64,000 nucleotides of DNA from Epiperipatus broadwayi (taxonomy: Eukaryota > Onychophora > Udeonychophora > Euonychophora > Peripatidae). A program made the translations under genes and the position numbers. Shown piece by piece: positions 11,860-20,729 of this stretch (positions are counted from its first letter, which is position 1; every line of letters begins with the position of its first letter). Where the stretch lies: positions 1 through 64,000 of the forward strand of contig JAQFVV010001092.1 in assembly GCA_028023455.1 (NCBI GenBank), given 5' to 3'. The notes below the pieces were generated by a model. It did no database searches, was not told the DNA's origin, and saw nothing but the letters and a program-made list of their open reading frames with translations.

Positions 11860-12860
11860 GATGAGACTTCATGGAGGGTTATAATTCCAAGTATTTTAGT
11901 TAAAAATATTTATTATGTCCACTGTAGTTATGGCCATTATGGGGTACAGAAGATTGAGCCCATCATTAGACAATCCTTTTGGTTTAACAAAATGCATGAA
12001 GATATTACAGAAAACTAAGAGAGTGTGACATATGTGTTAAAACTAAATTTAGCAATAGATTATATGTGGGTACTTTACAGTCTATTTTGCCTAATGGGCC
12101 CAATGAGATGATAGAAATTGATTTCTATGGCCCTCTGCCACCCTTCAATTGACAAAAATTTATCTTGATCATGTATGAGCTGTTTACTAAATTCATGTCA
12201 GCATATGCAGTCCCAAAGACAGATGCCAAAAGGGTAATTAAATGCCTAGAAAATTTTCAAATACCTCTAATAGGTAAACCAGCCACAATCCTTTTGGATC
12301 ATGTGAGAGCATTTATGTCTGACACATGGAAAAAATGGGGTCAGCCGAACAATATTAAACAGAGTATGAGTTCCATCAGAAACCCCCAATCCAATCCATG
12401 TAAATGGATTATGAGGGAGATTGTTTAGAGTTTATGTGAAGCAGGATCATAGACAATGGGTTAACAAGTTGCCACAGGTGGTATGTTATATAAATACCAC
12501 TATTAATGAGTCTACCAAATTTTCTCCTATCATTCTCAATTATGGAATATCAGAGCCCTTGCTTATCAAAACCCCATTGCCTGCTATCATAGAAAATATT
12601 GATCTAGTCCACAATCAGACATTAGCTCATGTTAATATGAAAAAAATGGGTGAGAAATACATTCAGCAGTTTAAGACTGGTATCCTTTCAAAGTCAATGA
12701 CTACATTATGATTAGAACCCCACATAAAAATTTGTTTAGGAAATTTCTTGGTTTGCATGACGGAACTTATCAAATAATCAAACAAGTTGGAGAGAATGCT
12801 TTCCTAGTGTCTACCTCCAAAGTAACAAGAGGTATCTGAAATGCCAGAAATTTTATACCT
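11860..12860 (+). pseudogene. Gypsy integrase remnant (copy B)
   Basis: The zinc-binding N-terminal region is visible as HYGHYGVQKIEPIIRQSFW, then a C..C pair in another frame near 12030. The core starts with NEMIEIDFYGPLPP (first catalytic Asp, about 12105-12140). It continues through LLDHVRAFMSDTW (second Asp, about 12293) and NPQSNPCKWIMREI, where the expected catalytic Glu is Lys. Open stretches lie at 12165-12428 and 12421-12711. Non-functional. Confidence 0.82.
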
Positions 12861-13223
12861 TACCCCAAGAAAACAAATAATTGTGAAAACTAAGTGTCCT
12901 ACACTGACAATTCTTGTCAAACTTAGCCATTAATTGTTAATTTATAAAAAAAAAAGTGTATATGTTTGAATTATAATCATTGCTATTTTTATATTATTAT
13001 TTTTCTCCCAACTGTGGGGAATTTGTACATATGTGAAACTTCATCTGGCTCCCAGAGTTTATCTTAGCCTAACTTTTTATTTGTAATTTTGTGATTTTTA
13101 AAAAAATGATAAAAATAAAAGACATTAGTTAATTAGTAAATAGTATAGGTTAATAATTATACTATTATATTTACTAAATTTTGTGTGATAATGCTATGAA
13201 AAGTCAATAGATATATGATAATG
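12861..13223. other. AT-rich flank downstream of Gypsy copy B
   Basis: Could include the start of a 3' LTR (TGTGGGGAATTTG near 13011), but no partner LTR was recognised. No gene seen. Confidence 0.4.
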
Positions 13224-13227
13224 TTAA

Positions 13228-13982
13228 CCTTTTAGCTGCTAATTATATTATTGGTTGTGTCAGCTAAAAATCAAAGCTTTTAATTGGCCAGCTCACAAAC
13301 TGAAGACAAGTCAATTGTCAAAATATTTTCACCTTTAATATCATATTGACTTTATATTCATTTATAAAAAAGTATATTAATACATTGCCAGGTTATAAAA
13401 GTGAACGAAAGTTCTTTCAAAAATAAATTGCTATTTATTTATTATAAAATATTCAATTTCGGCAACATAAAAGCCATCATATAAACAAATAGTTCGTGAC
13501 GAAATGCCTTTTATGTTATAGAAAAGTAAATATTTATTTTTGCTAAATCTTAAATATTTTTACTAAAATCTTCAATATTTTTCGAAAATAATTTGGTTTT
13601 TTTAGTATTCTCTCTGAAAATGATTTGTAATTACTCAATATATACTTAATATTCTTTAAATTATATTTGAAATGAAAACCTCAGCATTTTTCTTTATTTT
13701 CTTTGATCAGGCAGTTTCTTTGTTCTTTCCAGCCAATCAGAATGTCTTTTTCAGCTGAGAGCTGGCTGACAGCCAATCACCGACAAACTTCTTTCTTTGT
13801 GTAGTTTTAAATGCAGTTTTTTTTGATTTTTTACTTGTAAAATAATTCGGAAGAGGGCACCATCTTACAGAACTTTTAAAAACCTAATCAATAACTGTCA
13901 AACAAATATTCTAGCATTAAAACTAACGAAATTAGAGTGACGTCAGCTGTGATGAGAGGCCTCATAAGAGGTGGGAAAAGAG
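13228..13982 (+). mobile_element. TTAA-flanked non-autonomous element, copy 1
   Basis: 755 bp bounded by TTAA at 13224-13227 and 13983-13986. It begins CCTTTTAGCTGC. Along most of its length it is the reverse complement of 15213-15959: the Gly/Trp-rich CCAAT block at about 13728-13790, the GTTCTTTC block, and the TTGGCCAGCTCACAAACTGA block near 13288. Near its right end is a decayed frame (13857-13940, APSYRTFKN...). TTAA duplication is known for piggyBac-class and Kolobok elements. The internal copy at 15.2 kb proves the family is mobile. Confidence 0.85.
13857..13940 (+). pseudogene. Remnant of ORF start shared by TTAA elements (copy 1)
   Basis: The frame APSYRTFKN... has lost its ATG but aligns with MSPSYRTFKN... 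on the minus strand at 15342 and with the longer frame MSASYRTFSKL... at 44374 (minus). It is probably the start of the protein of a parental element. No domain was recognised. Confidence 0.5.
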
Positions 13983-13986
13983 TTAA

Positions 13987-14554
13987 TAAGAGATATAAGA
14001 TAGTAATTTTACTTAAAGGAAATATTAGGGATAGTTTAAAGTAATAAATAGAATTAAATGTATAAAGTAACTATTGCTTTATTCATTTTTTAATGTATAA
14101 CCTATAATAAATTGATATTATAAATAAACTAGAATAAATAGTATTAAATTGATTTAAAAATAATATTTAAATTTCATGAAAGCAGTCAGATAATATTTAA
14201 AGGTTTAATCTAAATTAGTTTTAATATGTTTAAATAAAAAAATATTTCAAATATAATATTCATTGGTATTTTTATTTTGTAGATATTTTTTAATAAGTTA
14301 TAATTAGCTAATAGAGGTCAGATGAAATAGGTCATCTTTATGTGTGCATATGTGTGCATGCAGAGAGGTATGTGAAATGTATGAATAAATAATAATTTAA
14401 CTGCAATATTGACTAAAAACAAATGAATGAATAAAATTATTTAAAATTAAATGTTTAAAAAAGTTTTGATAAATAAAACTAGTTCTAATTTTATATTTGT
14501 TTCATTTATTTTATGTAATATTTCTTAAAATGTTACATAAAATAGTTAATAATT
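13987..14554. other. AT-rich spacer
   Basis: No coding or repeat signal recognised between the TTAA element and the foldback element. Confidence 0.5.
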
Positions 14555-14562
14555 AACTTTTG
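14555..14562 (+). repeat. 8-bp target-site duplication, left (AACTTTTG)
   Basis: AACTTTTG precedes the left terminus GGTGCTGATA. The identical octamer follows the right terminus at 31141-31148. Confidence 0.9.
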
Positions 14563-14850
14563 GGTGCTGATAAAGTACGCGCTCGGTGGCCATTTTGAAA
14601 TTGAAAACAGCCAAAAACACTACTGGCAGATGCAAGCGATAAATGTCATCGACTAGAAACAATCATTTTTTTTAAAAAAAGAAATCGCCTGAGGCACTAT
14701 AATTAAAAAAGGTGTTGGAAAGGGACTACACTTAAAAAAATTGCGGGAAACCGTCACATTAAATAGCTTAAGGTGATACTATCAAAAAAAAGTGCGGGAA
14801 AAGAAAAAGAGGTGAAAATTAAAAAATACTTTAAAATAAACCAAAAATGC
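14563..14850 (+). repeat. Foldback element: left terminal inverted repeat
   Basis: Reverse complement of 30850-31140. Shared blocks include CTCGGTGGCCATTTTGAA, TAAATGTCATCGACTAGAAA, TCGCCTGAGGCACTATAATT, GTGTTGGAAAGGGACTACAC and AAAAAAAGTGCGGGAAA. Divergence between the two ends is roughly 5-10% by eye. Confidence 0.9.
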
Positions 14851-15105
14851 TAATTTATATATATATAGTCATAATCAAACATTGCAATATTTACAAAAAC
14901 CTGTTAAAACATAGCGATCACTAGAAAAATAATAAATGCTATTTTAAAAATATCAGTCCGGTCTATCAAAGCTATGCTAATTTATATATATAGTCATAAT
15001 CAAACATTGCAATATTTACAAAAACCTGTTAAAACATAGTGATCACTAGGAAAATAATAAATGCTATTTTAAAAATATCAGTCCGGTCTATCAAAGCTAT
15101 ATACT
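14848..15105. repeat. Foldback element: subterminal tandem repeat, left arm (2 units of about 125 bp)
   Basis: GCTAATTTATATATATAGTC starts at about 14848 and again at about 14973. Each unit continues through CATTGCAATATTTACAAAAA, a GATCACTAG block and ATCAGTCCGGTCTATCAAAG. The same sequences, inverted, form part of the 290-bp units of the right arm. Confidence 0.88.
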
Positions 15106-15212
15106 AAATCAGTATTATAATTTTAAAAAACAATATTTAAAAAGTACTTTAAAATAAACCAAAAATGCTAATATATATATAAAGTGATGATAATCAAATT
15201 AATGTGTGTTAA

Positions 15213-15959
15213 CCAAAAGACTGTTTTTTACGAGGCTCCTCGTCGACATCTGAAATCACTCTAACTCAGCCAGTTTTTATACGAAAATATTCGTTAAATG
15301 CGTATTGAATTCGTTTTTAAAAGTTCTGTACGATGGTGACATCTTCCGATTTATTTTAGAAGTAAAAAATAGAAAAAAAATGCATTTAAACCTAAACAAA
15401 GAAGGAACATTATTTGTGATTGGTTCTTAGCATGCTCTCAGCCGAAAAAGACATTCTGATTGGCTGGAAAGAACAAAGAAACTGCCTGATCAAAGAAAAT
15501 AAAGAAAAACGCTGAGATTTTCATTTCGAATACGATTTAAATTATTATTAAATAATATTTATGGAAATTAAACATAATTTTCAGAGAGAATAATAAAAAA
15601 ACAAAATTATTTTCGAAAAATATTGAAGATTTTAGTCCAAATATTGAAGTTGTAGTAAAAAGAAATATTTACTTTTCTATAACGTAAAAGTCGATCTTTT
15701 TGTTTACATTATAACTTTTATGTTGCCGATATTGAATATTTTAGAATAAATAAATAGCAATTTATTTTTGAAAGAACTTTCGTTTTTTTCATGACCTGAA
15801 AAATTAATTATATACTTTTTATAAACGTATCTGAGTTGAATTTAATATTATAGGCGAATATGTTTTAACAATAGGCTTTGTCTTCAGTTTGTGAGTTGGC
15901 CAATTAAAAGATTTGATTTTTATCTGATACAACCAATGATAAAATTAGCGGTTAAAAGG
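15213..15959 (-). mobile_element. TTAA-flanked non-autonomous element, copy 2, inserted in the foldback arm
   Basis: 747 bp flanked by TTAA (15209-15212 and 15960-15963). The inverted partner arm at about 25480-25530 has a single TTAA at the equivalent position (read on minus: GTGTGTTAAGGCATT), which is the empty site. Orientation is opposite to copy 1. It contains two CCAAT-type boxes (GATTGGTTC near 15418 and GATTGGCTGG near 15457). A short frame (15342-15277, minus; MSPSYRTF...) ends at an early stop. Termini CCAAAAGAC and CCTTTTAACC share only the CC and some purine pattern, so terminal inverted repeats are weak. Confidence 0.9.
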
Positions 15960-16010
15960 TTAAGGCATTTTTTAAAAAAAGGCATAAAACCTAAATATAT
16001 ATATATATAT

Positions 16011-18514
16011 TGTACCGGTATAAATCCACCACGCTTACTCATACACAGTACCCGAGTTCAAACCCAGTCCACGTTTAAGAATAAATTCCAAAACGCCAAC
16101 TAAATTCAAACCCAAACCCCGGTATGACCAACCGATGATGACTTTATAACAGCACGGGGTTATCCCTTTACTAGCTCAACTCAGAACACAGACTAAATTA
16201 CTTACAGTTAATTATATATAGATCTATTATACTCTGGATATTGGTACGGTCATTAATGTAATGTATATATTTAAGTTGCCAATACAGACAGTAGGTGACT
16301 AAATAGACTTCGAGAGTAATGAGGTGGAAGACACAAAATTAGATTAAATAAATTGTTTAATAATAAATAGAAAGCATAAAAATATAGTATTCAAAAGTAC
16401 GGTAAGACTTCCATAAATATTCTATTATAACTGGCTACTAGTCTTTAGTAATCGTTTTACCTGGTAAACAAACTCATACCAATATTTGTGTAGTGAAATG
16501 ATTGACGGGTGGCTAAGGGAATCAGAGCATTTGAGCATTGAAAATATTTATCTACGATTTTTATTAAGTTATTTTATTCGAATAGATTCGAACCGTTGCG
16601 TATACGAATAATTGGAGGGTGGTTTCGTATAACTATGATATCTAAGATTGATGTACTAGTGGTTGCCTAGATTGAAGAGCCCTACAGTAATCACTTGTGG
16701 TGCATCAAAGGAATACCGGGCGGCTTGTACTTTGACAAGGCTTAATGCCCCCAAGTAGCTCCGGGACACTACAACCAGCCGGGATCATTTCGAAACCCGG
16801 TGATCCAAGAGATAACCTGGGAAAGAATTGCTTTCTTCCCCATATGGTAGTATGGCGAGACGCTAACTTCGGCGAAGGGAAGGCATTGCCACAGTCATCG
16901 AGGACGAGTGCTTGAAGTGGATTTGAAAAGGAATTATACCAAACCTGAGTAATCAATTCGTCTATTTCTACGCAACAGGCTGAGATAACTATTCCAATAA
17001 AACATGGCGGAATCAAACTGTCCGCGAAAGCAATAATTAATAAAGTTTACTCTGAAACTCCTAGCTCCCCCCCCAGATCGTTCAGGCGGTAGCGATTATA
17101 ACAAATTATACACTGAGAATTATTTCTCATTTCATGTAGGAAATTAATATAATAAACTTAAAACCATTTACATATTTACGATTGAACTTTAGATTACAAT
17201 AATATGACAAAATACGAATTCATTATAATAAAGTGTTTTAATATCTGCCAACTCAACATATGAAATAATCTTGAATTCAAAACAACGAACTTACTTTTAA
17301 AATAACTATAATCAATATTATAAACTAGCTTTAAACAGAGTTGGGAAATATTACTATTGGCATCGTTTGTTTATAGCATAAGTAATAAAGGAAAATATAA
17401 ATGTATTCATTTGAATCATTATTACTATTAAGTACAATATTTATAAATTATTTTCTAAAGACTAGAGCGGAGGAATAAGAGAAAAGAAAATTTACTGACA
17501 GGTTAAACAGTAGCATTATAAACGAAACAAAAACTTACATGTGATTCATTTGATTGACAGATTAACTTATAACATTAAGCTCGGGAGAAAGTTAAAAGTT
17601 CATGTAACACAGTTACCCTTCTTTCTTCATCTGGCTTGGCTTCTCACGATGGTATTTCTGACGAACGTAGGCGCGCATTTGAAATTTACTTGAAAGGCAT
17701 AGTCAATTTGGAGATTGGAAGCTGGAAATTTTGAAGCACGTAAAGCATGATCAGACAGCGGCACGAAGATTCAAATTGGCAGGACAGAGATCAGCTCCTG
17801 GCACTTAGCCCATCGACATTACGGTTTACTGGTGGACTTCTTAACAAGAGTTGTAGCGATTTCTCTAGCAACTGCTGTGCTGTCTTGAGACTATCTACTC
17901 TCAACCACGTCAAAAGTTAGAATGTTAGTTTTTTCTAAGATGGCCCCGGTTGACCTTTCTGCCTGGTTTTTGTTTTAGGCTCCGCCTACTTTTCTCTAGC
18001 CTTCAGCAATCCAGCTTGACCATACAATATCAATTATCCATTTCCATTGTTCCGTTTTCAGCTATCTTTAACTTTAATACGCAATTTTAAATTGACAAAG
18101 TAATTACAAATATAAATTCCTTATCTAATTTCGAATACAACTTAATTACTCTATACATTTGTACAATACAGATTTTAATTAAAAACACTGATCAAAGGAA
18201 TGTGACTTTTGATCAGTATTTTTAAACGACTTTGTATAATTCTAAAAGGCTAAAATTTAAGCAAATACACCCGCAATGAAACTTTAAATTAAGCTGATAT
18301 AAATTCACAAACCACGCACACACGAATATTATTTCATGATTTGTGATATTTATACACGGAATCTTTACATATTTATTTACAAAACATAAAATATATAGCT
18401 AATTTTTATATGACTTGAAATGGAAAAAATCCCATTGCGGGCAAATAGTAGTTCGAATTACCGTACTTAAAAAACACATGAAACTAAGATCGGTTCTTCG
18501 ATCTGTCTGTTTCA
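16011..18514 (-). repeat. 3' LTR of the non-autonomous LTR retrotransposon
   Basis: 2504 bp, TGTACCGG...CTGTTTCA on plus, so TG...CA in either orientation. Nearly identical to 20730-23244. The element's gene and polypurine tract are on minus, which makes this copy the 3' LTR. The left flank is an AT run (16001-16010), and the flank beyond the other LTR begins ATATAT. It contains a GC-richer island (about 16690-17030) with a 103-codon minus-strand frame, and an AGATCG/CGATCT hairpin at 18487-18504. Confidence 0.93.
16705..17016 (-). CDS. 103-codon frame inside the LTR, function unknown
   Basis: An open frame in the only GC-richer part of the LTR. The second LTR (21747-21436) has the same frame with one amino-acid difference (Val to Ile, caused by a CpG to TpG change). 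No family was recognised. Because the two LTRs are almost identical, conservation here is not evidence of selection. The island may instead be promoter or RNA-structure sequence: CCGGG...CCCGG can pair on minus near 16775-16800. Confidence 0.25.
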   Translation of the reverse strand: MIPPCFIGIVISACCVEIDELITQVWYNSFSNPLQALVLDDCGNAFPSPKLASRHTTIWGRKQFFPRLSLGSPGFEMIPAGCSVPELLGGIKPCQSTSRPVFL

Positions 18515-18528
18515 TTTCTTCTCACTTT
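18515..18528 (-). promoter_or_regulatory. Polypurine tract
   Basis: On minus, AAAGTGAGAAGAAA immediately precedes the 3' LTR start TGAAACAG. This is the standard site for plus-strand DNA priming and fixes the element's orientation. Confidence 0.8.
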
Positions 18529-18732
18529 AAAAAAAAATAACAAAAAAAAATGTTTATACATAATTCTCTGGTTAACATTTTCTTAAAAAATTGATCGACT
18601 TTGGAGAACAGTCTGGGTGAGGGTTCGAACATAACATTTATCAAATTTGGGTGTATTAATCCGTTGTTCTTTTACTCATCATCATAGACATTTCACAGTG
18701 GTCGTTTACCGGGTTATCATTTATTGTTATTT

Positions 18733-19548
18733 CTACTTTCTCCCTGGGTCGGGAGGTATATAAGGTTTTAATGGCCTGGTATTGTAACTACACTGCTCCC
18801 ATTCCCCTTTTGTTGGATACAAGTCCCCATAGTCTCTTGCGGTCATTAATTCTATGGCCTTTTTTCGACCGAATGCACAAAAAAACAATTCTTTAATATT
18901 ATCTCGATGAGCGATGGGATTCTCTCCTGGGTCATCCTTGAAAATTTGAATCTGTATCAAGGATCCAGGCATTGGCGTCTGTAAGTTCTTCATACTAAGT
19001 TGAGGACTCATCATCTGTCCCCTTTCCACTTTTAGTTTCATTGGACTAGTGGTCTCAACATCCTTTTCTTTTTCTGTCTCTATATCCGCTTCTTCCACTG
19101 CTTCGTAGCTGGACTCATCCTCACCACTGTTGTTTTCCTTGCTGTCCACAACTTCTTTCGGTGTGGCCTGATCATCTTCATTTTCTATTTTTGGGTCTTC
19201 AGAGGGATTTATTTCTTGCTGAAGCTTTACATTTTCTAGATTTGAGTTGGCTCGGATGCCTCGTGCTTCATCGAGCCTTACCAGCCTTTCCATCATCATC
19301 ATCAGTGCCTTTCGATCCTCTCTCATTTCTCTGAGGATCGCGTCAAACTTCGCATCACGATCGTGCTCCCTCTGTTTGGTGTTCCTATCTAATCGTCCAA
19401 AGCTTTTTTTTTTATCGGGAGATTTCTTGAACACAACTTCGCGATCACTGGATGTGTCAGCCGTCTCTGCGCCAGTCGCGGATAAATTATTGTTTCCTTC
19501 TATTTCTGCCATTTTCTCTTTGTTTTCAATTATAAGTGTCCTCAGCAT
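18733..19548 (-). CDS. Gag-like protein of the non-autonomous LTR element
   Basis: 271 codons from the first ATG; a start at codon 13 (19512, MAEIEGNNN) is equally plausible. The frame is the only long one between the LTRs and is uninterrupted. Residues of about 55-95 are charged and helical (QREHDRDAKFDAILREMRED), probably a coiled coil. Residues of about 100-165 are highly acidic. The C-terminal 80 residues (IQIQIFKDDPGE..., ending PYIPPDPGRK) are not acidic and may form a small domain. There is no CCHC knuckle or protease motif. Gag-like is inferred from position and composition; I recognise no family. Intactness fits the youth of the element. Confidence 0.6.
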   Translation of the reverse strand: MLRTLIIENKEKMAEIEGNNNLSATGAETADTSSDREVVFKKSPDKKKSFGRLDRNTKQREHDRDAKFDAILREMREDRKALMMMMERLVRLDEARGIRANSNLENVKLQQEINPSEDPKIENEDDQATPKEVVDSKENNSGEDESSYEAVEEADIETEKEKDVETTSPMKLKVERGQMMSPQLSMKNLQTPMPGSLIQIQIFKDDPGENPIAHRDNIKELFFCAFGRKKAIELMTARDYGDLYPTKGEWEQCSYNTRPLKPYIPPDPGRK

Positions 19549-19599
19549 ACGAATTAGTTTTGTAAAACAATTTTTATTTGTATATATAACATAAAGATA

Positions 19600-20697
19600 C
19601 TGATCCCTGATCCTATTGCCAAATCCTCCCCCGCTGCTGATACTGTTTGTGTGACTTCCTTCCTTTCTCTTTTTTTTCGCCTACGTTCCGACTGGTTTCT
19701 GTTATCTAAACTTTTCACTGTTAATATTTTTTTTTATTTAGGTATATACAATATGACATGTTTAAATCATTACTAAAAGAATAAAGGGAAAAAAAACTTT
19801 ATTTCACCCAGTTCGCACTGTTCTCCTCAGTCCTATAATATAAACATATTAATAATTGGTATATAACACAATATTAATTTTTGTACTACTGTCAGTAATT
19901 CTCTCTCTATATATATGCCACCATTCTCTCTTTTGAACCCAACAAAACTCACCACTGCTGTATGGACAAACATATTTGCTGACAAATTTATTTGAAAGGC
20001 GCCAGCCAGCAACATGTGACCAATAGATAATTTAATCCATTGATCCCCGAATATATACTTTTTACATGACCTAGTAATCATTTGATTCAAGACTTAATGT
20101 TTTATATAGGGAACGATTAATATTAACTCTGACTCTGATAAGATTTTTATATTACAATATATATATATATGCGCACACGTTTTTATTTTTAAAACATAAA
20201 AGTAATCCTACTTCTTTACTTTTTTTTTTCAAAAAAAAAAAACATTTTTAAACAACAAAAAAAATATATATATATATGCGTACACAATATCTATATGCGT
20301 ACACGTTTTTATTTTTAAGACCTGGAATTAATTCTACTTCTTTACTTTTTTTTTTCGAAAAATTTTAAACAACAAGAATGAACTCGCAAAAAAAAATTAT
20401 GGAATAACACTCGTTTATTTTAATTAAATAAACGCACAAAATCGCTTCCGCTCTCTTTTCAAAAAATCTCACTCTGTTTCTTAACGATATTTGGAAGTAG
20501 TCTATTCACTGAAACTTGGTGTAAGGGAAAAAAAAACTTTTATATACTTGCTTTACTCAACTATAGTTTTAACTTGCGCATTTTAATACGCCAAATACAT
20601 ATCAATATTATGACAAACAAAAAAAAATCGAATATTTTTATAATTTAACTGTTTACTCTCGTTCACTCTGCAGGGTGTGGGAGATTTCTTCATCGGA
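19600..20697. other. AT-rich leader of the LTR element
   Basis: Between the possible primer site and the Gag-like gene on minus. It holds a tandem repeat (20151-20400) and poly-T/poly-A runs. No second gene seen. Confidence 0.5.
20151..20400. repeat. Tandem repeat, two units of about 126 bp
   Basis: TATATGCGCACACGTTTTTA near 20166 and TATATGCGTACACGTTTTTA near 20292. Each continues with a TTATTTTTAA block and CTACTTCTTTACTTTTTTTT. The CGCA/CGTA difference adds to the CpG-type variation seen elsewhere. Confidence 0.8.
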
Positions 20698-20716
20698 GCA
20701 CCACGGAGGGCGTCCA
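20698..20716 (-). promoter_or_regulatory. Candidate tRNA primer-binding site
   Basis: TGGACGCCCTCCGTGG on minus, 13 nt downstream of the 5' LTR end. TGG plus a GC-rich run is the usual form, but the offset is larger than normal and the complementary tRNA is not identified. Confidence 0.45.
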
Positions 20717-20729
20717 AAAATTTAATAAC

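Larger units (their letters stand above)
7650..12860 (+). mobile_element. Ty3/Gypsy LTR retrotransposon, decayed (copy B)
   Basis: Plus-strand order is Gag with a long coiled coil (7650-9613), protease (9750-10110), RT (10250-11070), RNase H (about 11215-11520) and integrase (about 11900-12840). Stops and frameshifts interrupt all Pol parts. Downstream, a short CT-rich then G-rich segment near 13008-13020 (ACTGTGGGGAATTTG) could mark a 3' LTR start, but no matching 5' LTR was found. Same lineage as copy A, opposite orientation, 5' ends facing each other. Confidence 0.88.

Noticed and set aside
7612-13062. Inverted match GAGCCAGATG (near 7617) and CATCTGGCTC (near 13047) flanking Gypsy copy B.
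   Set aside because: Only about 10 bp, does not extend, and Gypsy LTRs should be direct repeats.
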